Below the pieces are notes generated by a model. That model was not told where the DNA came from. It worked only from the letters and a program-made list of their open reading frames with translations, and made no database searches. Below are positions 53,811-64,000 of a DNA stretch of 64,000 bases, piece by piece. The stretch spans positions 1,037,235 to 1,101,234 of the forward strand of contig CAADRB010000012.1 of the NCBI GenBank assembly GCA_900708905.1, written 5' to 3'. The position numbers and the translations under genes are program-made. Numbering within the stretch: the first letter of the stretch is position 1; every line of letters begins with the position of its first letter. This DNA is from Hymenolepis diminuta (Eukaryota > Platyhelminthes > Cestoda > Cyclophyllidea > Hymenolepididae).

Positions 53811-55170
53811 TATGCTAAAGTCTTCCAGTTATCTCAACCCACATAATACCACCATTTCTTTTACCCTTCAAAATTTTACTCAATCCCCGGTTGTATTTGT
53901 TTTCCCCAGTGTGCTTCCAACTGTGAGAGTTGTTCGGGGGAACGATAATAATATGGGTTTGCATTAATCGGTCAGAAAATGTGGAAATAACAAGTCTCAT
54001 GCACTCTAAGGAATCTGCCGAGGCAAATATCGATTCCGCACAACTTGTCTCCTAGCGGAACATACGCGAAAAAGAAGTTCTACCAAAATGGAGTTTGTCT
54101 AATAACCGGGCGCACATATCGCCGTAATATTTCCCTCGAGAATTACATTTACAGAGTTTCTATTCTGTTACGCAACTGGTGTGCAGAATATGCCGCCTTA
54201 AAAACACAAAAATGGCATTGTCTTCTTGTCTCCTTACCATTCCTCAATTGTCCACCTTGAAAAATCAATACAGTCACATTCAAACAGAACCAGGGTTTGT
54301 TTACCGTTTCAATCAATTGGTACAGGTGGACGATAAATACAAAGAATCCGAGGAAATTGATTTTACTAACTCTGTTTCTCGCCTAAGTGGAAAAATATCA
54401 GACGTGATTGCACAAAATGCAGGCAAGACTAATTAAACGGCTGTACTCTTTTATCACCGGAATCCAGGCAGCACTCTCAAGCTAAAATTCTTTGGTTCCA
54501 GATTAGTATCCTTATTGATGGACCTATACAAGGGATCTTCTTTCTCGTCATTATAAAGTCGTATTCAAAGTAGCCTGAAGTGAGACTTATTAAATCTGTC
54601 ACAAACGTATCACCATCAGTGGGCTCCATCAGATATTCGCCATGCATGGCATACCGAAAACGACTGTATATATGTCATTCAGTTCCTTCATATTCGATTT
54701 CATGACTTTTGCATGGTCTCAATATCTTCCATTTTGCTCTCGCGTTACAGGATAATTAACGGAGGAAGGTACCCTTTATTCTTTCATTTTGGGTAAAGGA
54801 CGACGAAATATCCAGCCATAGCTGTGTGCAGTCCTTTAGAAGTCTCCATAAGGGATAACCCAGGATAATTACAGAGAATTTATCGTAACAGATTAGTGTG
54901 ACAAAATGCTGGGTCATGGTATTCAAATCTGGGTACACAATCTAAAATATATCCGTTCTCGGCCTGCGGTCCCATCATCCGAACTAAACCCACATCCGAA
55001 TAAGAGACTTACCTGGAGGCATGTGACAATGCAAAACCTCGGAGACCCAGCAAAATCATTGGCCCTACTGTTATTATAGGCGTTGGAGAAAAGCCCGCAA
55101 GAGCGTTAAGGTGGATGCAAAGCTCAAAAGTATGGAAGAGTGGGCGACTTCGGGTGAATATGATTTAATA
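53811..55170. other. unassigned block of higher G+C, possibly a decayed mobile element
   Basis: This 1.4 kb block has visibly higher G+C and more balanced codons than its flanks, and it abuts the mariner element. It has short ORFs on both strands: minus 53815-54000, plus 54045-54260 and 54179-54436, and minus 54756-54938. The longest (54179-54436) is polar, with no signal peptide or known domain. On the minus strand, reading from about 54150 to 53815 is nearly free of stops. No translation resembles a transposase, reverse transcriptase or host protein that I can name. It could be a degraded transposon, a retrocopy or part of an unknown gene. Confidence 0.4.
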
Positions 55171-55253
55171 TATCTAAGAAAATTAAAATATGCAAATTTA
55201 CACTTCCAATTGAAAATTTTTCTCGCGGTCATCACTTATTATGTCATTTTGTA

Positions 55254-56484
55254 ACAGAGGTTCTGTCAACTTTTTAATTTGAATTAAAGAGAAAATTTTG
55301 TCAAAAATTAATTTGTTTAGTGTTTTGCATAGTCAACATTTTTATTAATTACATCTTCCCATCTTGCCATTAGCTTTCTGATTCCTTCTTTATAGAATTT
55401 AGTCAATTTGAACTCAAAAAAAGAAAGTAACTTCATTTCGACCTCTTCTCTTGAAGTAGACCTTCGCCCTATTAAATGACTCTTTCAGCTCCTTAAAAGA
55501 TAAATATCGGTTGGTGCAAGATCAGGAGAATTTATTGGGTGATGCATGACTTCCAAAATTCTTCAACGAGATTTTTGGTTGCTCTTGAAGTGTGGGGTCT
55601 CACACTGTCATGGGGCAAAATAACTCCATTTCGACTGATCAAAGAAGGCCGTTTTCTGCCGTTAATTGCTTTTAACCGAGTTAGCTGCTGACAGTAAATT
55701 TCAGATGTTATCGTTTGATTGTCACCCATTACTTCACAATAAACAATTTCCTCCAAATCTCACTAATCACATAAAAGATTTTTTCGGTTGCAGTCCCAAA
55801 TTGTCTCCGTTGTGGAATTGGCTTTGAACCACTGACTTGACTTCGCCATTGTCTTTTGCGCTCAAAATTGTTGTAAAGAAACCACTTCTCGTCACTGTCA
55901 GTTATGATTGGGTGTGAAAAAGGTGCCTGAAGTTCACGGGAATGCACTGAAACATAACAGATCACACGCTGTTGCCTTTTGATTTCTGATAAATTGTGTG
56001 GGGGCCCATTTCCCGGCCTTCAAAACTTTCTGAGCCAAGTCTTTCCATTTCTCTACGTATGGTCATATGACTCATATGATTAAACGTATTGCTCAGTCCT
56101 CTAGTAGTGAAGGTTGGATTTCCATCTATGTCAACCTATAATTGCTCAGAATTGAGTTTTTTGAGCATCATGCTCTCGATTCGTCTTTCAGGGCCTTTTT
56201 GAAACGTAAAAACCACCTTCTGCATTCACAACATCATTTCCATAAGTATCTTTGAGTACTTTTGCTGCTGAGCTTGCCATATTTTCTTTGTGAAAATTAA
56301 ACATTAAAATGTGCCTGATATGCTCTTTATTTGGAGTGAACATTAGGGCTAGAAATAGTTATTAATAACGATAAATATCACACAGTCTGAAAAGAAATAA
56401 TATTTTATTAATTACCATCGAAAGCATACAACAGTAACAAGCTAAATTGAAGTAATTGGACAAAAAATTGGACAAAACTTCTGG
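55254..56484 (-). mobile_element. mariner-family DNA transposon, degenerate, 1.23 kb
   Basis: Imperfect terminal inverted repeats of about 28 bp lie at 55254-55281 (starting ACAGAGGTTCTGTCAACTTT) and 56457-56484 (reading inward from the right, CCAGAAGTTTTGTCCAATTT). Both ends are flanked by TA (55252-55253 and 56485-56486), the target duplication of this superfamily. Size, repeat length and the enclosed D,D34D transposase agree with mariner. The element is oriented with its gene on the minus strand. The divergence between the two terminal repeats and the broken gene indicate an old, inactive copy. It lies inside the putative 27 kb receptor intron, 3.2 kb upstream of the exon at 59649. Confidence 0.9.
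55325..56280 (-). pseudogene. frameshifted mariner transposase
   Basis: Read right to left, the pieces are: an N-terminal fragment beginning MetAlaSerSerAlaAlaLys at 56280, with a YGNDVV block; a much-decayed DNA-binding middle part; a catalytic fragment (55729-55965) with SerAspGluLysTrpPheLeuTyr, the first-Asp block; a second fragment (55532-55756) with HisAspSerValArgProHis, the second-Asp block; then, after a frameshift at about 55550, HHPINSPDLAPTD with the third Asp; and a C-terminal FYKEGIRKLMARWEDVI segment near 55340-55400. All three catalytic Asp residues are still readable, and spacing fits D,D34D. Several stops and frameshifts and a shortened N-terminal half make it non-functional. 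Family (mariner) is certain; the subfamily was not resolved. Confidence 0.9.
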
Positions 56485-59400
56485 TACCACTTGATACATA
56501 GGCGTGTGACCCTAAGCTGAACCTTCTTGTGGTTAATTTTAAGTAGAATGTTAAATCACTTAAGTTTCCCTTTTAGTACGTTTCAATTTTCTTGAATAAT
56601 GAAAACCTGAGACTCTTCGTCCTTTCATGTCACCCCTTTAGAATGAATCATGAAAACTTGCATAAACAACCACACAACAACGGTATTCGCTCCCTTTCAT
56701 ACACACTCTCATCTGGTCTCCTTCTCTAGGTCTTTTGAGACGTCTAAGTAGGAGCTTAGTTATTTAGTTAGTCCCGAGCCTCTTGCCCAGCTCACTGGTG
56801 ACTAAAACAGTGGTACTCTATTCAGGAGCTGTAACGTCGATACTTTTATAACTGCATGAATAGTCTTCGGTAAATCCCCATAAAATACTTTATTTAGCTG
56901 ACCTCCTTAGTAAAATTTAAATTATTAATATCAATCCCTTATTAAAGTGTTAATGACAAAAATTCAAAATTCAGTCAAAATAAATTAATTTCTATGAGGG
57001 CAACTTAACAGGGATTTTGCAAGAGAATAAATAAATACATTGAATTAATAAAATAACTCACTAATTTATTAATCATATTGATAACAATTTATTGATGCTC
57101 TAAATCAAAGTTTGACGTTAATTTTGGTCTAATCTAAGACAAAGAGCCAATAATAAAAAAATTAATGGGGATGAGGAACAGTTGACTCTATTTTCAAAAA
57201 ATCAATTTTTGGCAATCCATCCTTGTTTTCGATCTCAGAAATGTACTAACGCTTATTTTAAAACTATCCAAATCTCTAGTCCTAGTATGTATTGCCTAAT
57301 TGCATAATAAATGAGTAGGAGTGGTCAACCATCTAAAACTTTAAAATTTTTCTATCTTTAATGAAAGATATTGTTGATTAATCCAAAATGAATGAGCATT
57401 TATTTCTGAAACTTAATTTTTTCATTGCTTGCAATAGTTAGATCTCCTTTTCTCTAGTTGATAAACCTGTAGTCAGTGCAAGTCATATCGCAACAGTCTT
57501 TAATGTAAAGTGGCAGTTCGAGCGCACTTTGAGCCTAAAGTGGGAAATGTCTCACTTTAATGAACCGAATTTTAGTCGTTTACGATTTAAGTAACTTTTT
57601 ACTGTTACACTTACTTTGAACGTTTTATGGAAACTCGATTTCTCTTGAGTGTAAGTGGTAATAACATGAGTATCTCGGTAAAACGAATGTGCATAACTTC
57701 TAAAATCCATTAGTAGCACCACTAGAAAACCTTAATTTGGATGGCGGAACGGTGTAGTTGAGCAGTTCTTACGAGAAACTCTTGATGAAAATAATTAACC
57801 GGAGGAGTTGGTCACTTACATAATTGAATTGAATGTGAACCGATGGGCAATAATCTAAAAACCTTCGACCACTCCATAAAATGATCATTGCTTTTTGTTA
57901 TTGCCAAGGCAAAGCAAAATTTCTTCCAATTTTTCATCATGGTTAGGCACATTACGCAAGGAATAATTGAGCATTAATGAAGGAATTCTGGAGTTTAGGA
58001 ACAAATAAAGTCTAAAACAAGAGCGTCAAAATATCTTATGAAATCTGATTATTATATTATTTTATTATTGTTATTGTTAATTATTTCTCCGGTAAATTTA
58101 AACTTCTTATGCTATAATATTGATTTGAGGACTTATTCACGGTTTCGAGTGATTCTTGTTTGCGGTTAAAGTAGGTGGTTAGTCACACACTTGGAAAAAT
58201 TTTTTCTAAATATAAGATTTCCCAGCAGAAGTATTAGCGCATTTGGACGTGAGTTCAAGGCATCAATAAATGCCTTTCAATTAGAAATTTTAATTTCTTG
58301 CCTCTTCTATTTCATTTTTCCTTATTCAGTTTTCTTTACCTAGTGAGCTTGCGTGAAAGTGAAAATTAAATTATAATTCGAAAATAAAACACTTCTATTA
58401 CTGTTTTAAACTACCAGTAGAGTTTTAAAAATCTGATTCAAGCATAAATGTGAAGTTTATTTATACGGTTAGTATATATATATATATATATGTATTTGCC
58501 AGTTAGGCCAATGAATACATAGCTACAGCCGAACAGGAATAATTTTAAAAAAGACAAGGGGGATTTGTTAAGAATCTCGCTTTGAAACGAACCTTTGAAG
58601 AGGCTCACAATAAATACGATCTAAATACTAGAAAACACATTCTGCGATGTGTTATTTCAACCATTCCGTAAACTATAAAGGGGAGGCTTATAAAGGGAAC
58701 AAATGAACACAGAATGTACCTACTGATCGTTGCGCCACACAAAAAGTGATCCTACCGATGACACAAGAAAATTGCTTTCTATTTTGACAAAAAGAGAAAA
58801 AAAAATAGGAAAAGATTCATAAAAATGTCAATTGTTTACTTATATTACTAACCTAAGAAAGAAATATTTTTTAATTTTAATTGATTGCAAATAATTGAAA
58901 CAATTTTTTAGAGTTCCTTTGGTCGCATCAAAATTAGATTAAATACTAACTTTAGTATGATGTTATTTTTGTTTTAAGAGATAAAAACGTGCATATAAAT
59001 TTCTTCTTGAATACTTAGCAGGTATAAGGAAGGTGCAAAGTAAGCAAACCGCTTTAGTCGAAAGGTTGTCACAAATCGTTACATAATCACACATTCAGAT
59101 CAGTGTAAAAATCTTTCATGCAAATATCAATAAACTGCGGTCTTTAGCGAAATCCTCGGCAGATTTTACAACTACAAGCAATTGCTTAGATACAACGAGA
59201 ATTTCAAATGAGCACGTAAATTATAGGAGTCATGCGCTTAATTTATCTTTAAGACTAAAAAGCGAAATATCGCATTAATGTGTTGTATTTCTGCCTATGA
59301 AACCAGTCAAAATTTCGCAAATTGAAAGTCATTTAAATAATGCAAGTTGTCGAACAATTTATACAAAATATCTTGCCTAAAACGGAAAATTATATTTAAA

Positions 59401-59648
59401 ATAATGTTATTTTTATATAATTTTGACTTAATGCGATTCGGTGATTCAAAGTTTCGAGCTGTGGCTTTTAATGCCCATTCCTGCTATCCTATCCAACATC
59501 GGCCTTTTATCTCTAATCCCATTGGTCAAACGCAATAAATAATAAAACCACAGCATTTTTAACCGTGTTCTAAAGAAAATTAGTGATTTACACAAAAAGG
59601 TGTCTCAGTAGTGGCTGCGCATGGTAAATATGTCTTGATCTTGTACAG
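56485..59648. other. putative intron, non-coding; TA microsatellite
   Basis: No recognised gene. A less AT-rich patch lies at about 56630-56850. A (TA)n microsatellite occupies 58473-58491. The last bases, TTGATCTTGTACAG, form the splice acceptor of the following receptor exon. Confidence 0.55.
58473..58491. repeat. (TA)n microsatellite
   Basis: Uninterrupted TA dinucleotides, 19 bases. Confidence 0.95.
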
Positions 59649-59748
59649 ATGCAAATGGACACTAATTCAACTGAAAACCTGACACTCTCCCTCAACACAG
59701 CTTGTGAGCAAATATTTAGGGATGCTACCAGTTCCCTCGTGGATAATG
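59649..59748 (+). CDS. class B1 GPCR exon: start of the hormone-binding ectodomain
   Basis: A 100-base exon, entered after CTTGTACAG in phase 0 and left at G followed by GTAATT in phase 1. It encodes 33 residues plus one base. It begins Met-Gln-Met-Asp, carries two N-glycosylation sequons (NST and NLT, residues 6-8 and 10-12), and has the cysteine in Thr-Ala-Cys-Glu-Gln that fits the first conserved Cys of the hormone receptor motif. The last base plus GC of the next exon makes Gly, so the frame joins cleanly to the diagnostic exon at 61705. No signal peptide is present here. The ATG at 59649 could be the start if upstream exons are untranslated, but a class B receptor normally has a signal peptide, which favours coding exons upstream. 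Membrane receptor, extracellular side. Confidence 0.75.
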
Positions 59749-61704
59749 GTAATTGTTAATTTATACTTGTCAAAGATTTTTCGTTGCAAATGGTTAATCA
59801 TTTTGCATTTTATTTTATTAAATATATATGAATACTTAAAAATGTACTCTTACCACATGTATACATAAATACATTCAAAAACTGAGGGGTATACTTTATA
59901 AGAAAACAATTTGCTGATGTTAATTCTTTCTTTCGTCAATCATTTTTTATTAGAATTTATCAATATTCTCACGTTGATTATTTTGCAATCTTTCATATTT
60001 TATAAAGTGAACTCTGCACAAGCGAGCCACTGGTAATTATTTTTAAATTGCATATATGTATAGCCACAATGTGCGCAGTTACCTAGTATAAATTTACTCT
60101 GATATTTTTATGCCAATAAAAGAACTGGTGACTTAAAAATTCATATTCAGCCGACAAAGACACGGTAGATTGAGTACACTTCTGTAAAGTCAGAGGCCGG
60201 AAGTTCGGCTGCCATTTGTGAGCATCTAATAAACAAAATGGAAAAGAATGAGATCGATAAAGAATATCTAAAATATACCCGCGGAGTTCGAGTTTTTCAT
60301 CAAGGTAGCTAAAAGATACTACTCCTCTTTTAAAATTGATTTTAAAAGTTAACGATTTTTAAAATTGAAATATCAGAGAAGAGCTTGCATTTTAAATTAG
60401 CTGTAAAAGTTTTAAAGATTTAAAGAAAAAAATTTTATAAAATTTTGCAATAAAAACCAGTCTGTACAGAAGAGGCAAAATTCAAACTGTTTAAGTAAAT
60501 CAAATTTAAAATTCATGACATTTCTTTATGTCCGTGCGCAACGTTGCAAGTTATATATTCAGAATAACTAAAATGAAAATGAATTAATTTTAAACTGAAT
60601 AAGTCAGCCGCTGTCATGAAAAAATTTAAAATTTAAACAATTTAATTCAAACACAAAACACTTTAATAAACGTATAATATAAATAATCGAGATTACTTTG
60701 ACTATTTTGAAGGTGATACTTTTGATTAACATATTCATAGACATAAAATGTAATATTAAAAGTTTATTGAAATAATAGTCACCATGTTAAACGGAAGCAT
60801 ATTAAACCGTACATAATTTAACCATATCCTCGATGGAGCTTGGCAATTAATAAAAAGTGACCTTCCAAATATCTTTTATTCACTTATGAGAAAACAGATA
60901 AAAGCTTTTTATATTTGCATTTTATTTTTAAAGCCCTATATATCAAAAGAACACATTTGTCAAATAAATTGAAAATTTAACTTGAGCTTATATTCTCCTG
61001 TTTATTCGATTATATATATATATATATATATAATTGGCTCTTTTATTTGCTAGCAATAGAAAATTTATTTTTCATTCATTTGTAGTTTTCTTTAAATGTC
61101 TCAAGGCTTCCATATATTAACTAAATATATTAGCCTTTAATATTTTTATCGATTTTAGGGTTATGTATTTATATTTTCCTTTCAACAAAATACTTCTTAA
61201 AATTAAATTATTTTCAAAGCAGTCCCTTAATGGATAAATGTTATATGTTGCGTGGAATTCACATAAGGTACACTTGATAAAACTTACCCCTTATAACTAT
61301 TTGAGGTCTTGAATGTTCTATTATTACATTCCTGAGAAATTATTGAGCCTTTTAAAGTCATTTCAAATGTATGAAATATTTTTAAGTTCATTAATAAGAT
61401 AAAATAATTATGACAAAACTGTCCGTTTTAAACCCACCAATTAAATTTAACTTAATTTCAGAGATAATTAGAAGGACTTACATAAATATTATATCTGTGT
61501 TAATAGAAATTTATAAAAACATAATAACCTTACCCTGTAGAAAAACTTAATTTACCTGATTGCAGGTAATGGCATCTTAATTTCTTTTGTGAAACATCAG
61601 AAAAACTGCCATTTCCCTAAATATTTATCTATTTAAAAACATAAAGAGAGTAAATTTTACACCTAAGTATATCTTGAAAGCATTTTATTGTTTACAATTT
61701 CAAG
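59749..61704 (+). other. receptor intron, 1956 bases, phase 1
   Basis: Bounded by GTAATT at the 5' end and TTTACAATTTCAAG at the 3' end. It contains a (TA)n microsatellite at 61011-61032 and no recognised gene or element. A 59-codon-scale chance frame or two are present and carry no motif. Confidence 0.75.
61011..61032. repeat. (TA)n microsatellite
   Basis: Uninterrupted TA dinucleotides, 22 bases, inside the receptor intron between the two best-supported exons. Confidence 0.95.
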
Positions 61705-61827
61705 GCATAATAAAATTCTGCCGGGCCGTACATGACGGCGTGATGTGCTGGCCACCGGCACTGCCTGGAACAACCGTCTACCTTGCTTGTCCGGCTTCTT
61801 TTGAAGGCGAAGGCTATAATCAAAACT
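61705..61827 (+). CDS. class B1 GPCR exon: hormone receptor motif core (CRF/DH44-receptor-like)
   Basis: A 123-base exon between TTTCAAG (acceptor) and T followed by GTAAGT (donor), phase 1 in and phase 1 out. It encodes the core of the secretin-family hormone receptor motif: Phe-Cys-Arg-Ala-Val-His-Asp-Gly (second Cys and the conserved Asp), Met-Cys-Trp-Pro-Pro (third Cys with the invariant Trp-Pro), Pro-Gly, then Ala-Cys-Pro-Ala-Ser-Phe (fourth Cys) and Gly-Tyr-Asn-Gln-Asn. The CPA-F-G-YN pattern resembles CRF receptors and insect diuretic hormone 44 receptors more than calcitonin/DH31 types, which normally have CWD. The residue before the conserved Asp is His, where Trp or another residue is usual. 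The product is a cell-surface receptor that binds a peptide hormone and would signal through G proteins. PDF-receptor and PTH-receptor-like assignments are not excluded. Confidence 0.92.
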
Positions 61828-63473
61828 GTAAGTTTTAAAAATTTTATTTAATCTAAAAAGGGATATTCATTAATCACTTTTATACTCAAATGAACAATAT
61901 TTTTCTTTAGAGATTTTTACAAATATTTGTGTGATAGAAAAACATATTTAGAAAAACTAAATAAATATATTCCGTGCGCCGTTTGACGAGAAATATGATA
62001 AAACTGCAATTTTCTGTTAAATGACATGAGATTTTCATCACTAATAAGTTGCGCTTTTAAATAAAACATATCTAAAGTGGAGATAAAAGGCGACAGAAAG
62101 TTGGTTTCATTTACCATAGTGTAAATGCATTATTCAAATTACAATAATAATTTAATATCTGGCAATAAATATGTAACAATAAATCTACATTTTAATGTAA
62201 AATACTCTTAAATTTGGAATTTTTTTACATTTCCTTGGTAATAAATTCATTTTTACTGTACTTTGTTGAATAAAATTAATATATTCTAAGTCATCGTGAT
62301 AAATTGTATTTCAATTCTAATTCATAATTCCTCTCATCAAGAAATCTGAAATCAAACAATTAAATAATTAATAAATTTTAATTTCATATAAATTTAAATA
62401 AAATTATATTATTTTATAAATTACTAATAAAAAATTTCTATGCAAATTTCCGTGCATATATCAAATCGGTGTAAAAAAAATTTTTCAAAATTAAACAGAT
62501 TGGAAATCTTTGAAATACGATTATCTTGTGTGAAAATAATTAAAACTAAGTTTGTAGTTTGATTAAACTTTCGAATAAAACACACAAATATTTTCTTCTC
62601 TCATGATTAATTCAGATAAATGTGATATAGTTAATATATCATTTATGTAATACTTACTCTGATGAAGGAAAACCTTTTTGAAAAAATAAGCGCTAAATAG
62701 GATTGATATGAGCATAAATACTCTATTCTAACTTTTATTCTAAAATATTTTCCTTTAATTTACTGAATATTTCTATTGTTCATATCAATAATTGAGAGTT
62801 ATTTAATCAATTTTGTTAAAATAGACCGTCTTTAAAAATGCAGAAACACTATTTGTAATTGATTCGACAATTTCCTCCAGATTTTGTCGATTTTTCAGGA
62901 TTAAGACTTAAGAATTCTTTATTTCCCCCTTGTCAGAAATTTTACTCTAATTTCATATAAAGAAATGAGTTTGAACATAGAGACGGCTCTTTAATTCCAA
63001 TATTTAGTATATTTATAACACGTTGGAATGGACAGTGTCGTTCGACTAGAACCAGAAATATTGAGAATTTCAGCAACAATAATTCTGCGTGAAGTCGGCC
63101 CAAAGTAATTTAAATTAAAACTAGATTGACGTTTATAAAAGTTCAAAACAAATTATATTTTAATTTAATTACCTTTTGGCGGGAAGTATTTTACAATAAT
63201 TTCTCTTATTTTTATTATAGCAAATTGAAAACTACAACCTTATAAAGCATAATCAGAATAAAATTATTTTGGCGATAGTTATAGAAGGATGTGACATGTA
63301 CAAAACGAAATTTTTCCCTAAATTTAATATTTGACATTTAATTGCTTTCGATTAGTTTTATAAAATCTTGTCCCATTAATTATAAGTCAAATCCTGATAA
63401 TCATTTTTACATTTAATAATATTAGTCCCAATAAGAAGAAAACAAAAATATTCTAATTTTAATTTTTGTTTAG
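61828..63473 (+). other. receptor intron, about 1646 bases
   Basis: Starts GTAAGT. Other acceptors in this interval (for example at 61920, 62896 and 62937) give an immediate stop in the required phase, so they cannot follow the 61705-61827 exon. No recognised gene or element inside. A minus ORF at 61917-62117 has no motif. Confidence 0.5.
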
Positions 63474-63510
63474 CTCCTGAAATGCATAACTGTTCCAATA
63501 AATTGTGTTG
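63474..63510 (+). CDS. possible class B1 GPCR exon with the fifth conserved cysteine
   Basis: Follows a strong acceptor (TTTTAATTTTTGTTTAG, ending 63473). Joined in phase 1 to the previous exon it reads Ser-Pro-Glu-Met-His-Asn-Cys-Ser-Asn-Lys-Leu-Cys and then TG of a Trp codon. The new Cys is 18 residues after the fourth Cys, exactly the CRF-receptor spacing, and Trp follows 6 residues later, as in the family (Cys-x5-Trp). The donor, TG followed by GTTTGAG, is weak. Reading on reaches a stop at 63537, so splicing must occur before that. The extra Cys immediately before the Trp is unusual and lowers confidence. The sixth Cys and the seven-helix domain must lie beyond the window. Confidence 0.45.
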
Positions 63511-64000
63511 GTTTGAGTTTTTATATTTTACTATTTGTTCTTAAGATATTCAAGTTGATCAATTAAAAACTCAATTTTCCTCGGAAAAAAAGTTTCTTTT
63601 TTGCTGTCATGGATATCGGTGACAACATTGGATTTTATTAATTTGTATAAATGTATATTATTTAATTGAACGGAATTCTGACAATCCACAAAATGTAAAC
63701 TTTCCTCTCTTCTGAAGACAGACAAAATGGTTCTCTTGTTTTAATTGCTAAACTAGTGGAGTTGTTAGACAAACACTGAATTTACCAAGAACTCATTGAA
63801 ATAAATAACTCCAAGTACGAAAAATTTTTCAAAGATATGTCCATTTAAATTCGCACGTTCAGAGTTTCGTTAAGATTATAAGTTTTACCTTGAGTGAGCT
63901 CAAGACACACACACACTCGTACTAACATAAAGATTTAACTATCTAATCCTTGTAAATTTAAGATTTGTAAGCATTTGTATACATAGTAAGATTATTTTGT
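63511..64000. other. AT-rich sequence after the last candidate exon
   Basis: No recognised exon. An (AC)6 microsatellite lies at 63905-63916. A 64-codon minus ORF at 63531-63725 has no recognised motif and overlaps the putative intron. Confidence 0.5.
63905..63916. repeat. (AC)6 microsatellite
   Basis: Six AC units near the right edge of the window. Confidence 0.9.

Noticed and set aside
63059..63113. Possible exon after AATTTCAG near 63072, in the correct phase, ending before GTAATT
   Set aside because: The frame lacks a cysteine or Trp where the hormone receptor motif needs them; the 63474 exon fits better.
1..64000. Bacterial features: operons, ribosome binding sites, CRISPR arrays, IS elements
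   Set aside because: Base composition, intron structure, mariner elements and a class B receptor all indicate animal nuclear DNA.

Overview
This 64 kb window is AT-rich (roughly 30% G+C by eye) animal DNA, most likely from an arthropod. It has sparse short exons, GT-AG introns, long non-coding stretches, AT microsatellites and dead Tc1/mariner-type transposons. I found no bacterial-style operons, rRNA, tRNA or CRISPR arrays.

One protein-coding gene can be recognised, on the + strand. Exons at 59649-59748 and 61705-61827 encode the start of a secretin-family (class B1) G-protein-coupled receptor ectodomain. Its hormone-receptor-motif cysteine pattern is closest to CRF / diuretic hormone 44 receptors. 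A short possible third exon (63474-63510) supplies the fifth cysteine at exactly CRF-receptor spacing. The rest of the ectodomain and the seven-helix domain lie beyond 64000. Upstream, two candidate exons (30847-30912 and 32049-32196), plus a possible five-base start exon (30731-30735), join in compatible phases. Spliced together they give an N-terminal signal-peptide-like segment. If this model is right, the gene covers at least 30.7-63.5 kb and has a 27 kb intron. The downstream exons are well supported; the upstream ones are inference.

The large putative intron holds the mobile DNA. At 39978-45256 is a 5.3 kb element with 845 bp inverted arms that look identical, around a 3.6 kb centre holding a broken IS630/Tc1-mariner-type transposase. 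A decayed piece of the same arm lies at 21979-22097. At 55254-56484 is a mariner element with imperfect 28 bp terminal repeats, TA target duplications and a frameshifted D,D34D transposase. A block of different base composition at about 53.8-55.17 kb may be another, unrecognised, decayed element.

The remainder (1-30.7 kb and most intronic sequence) is AT-rich with simple repeats and chance ORFs. A few short reading frames flanked by good splice sites are given as weak candidates only.
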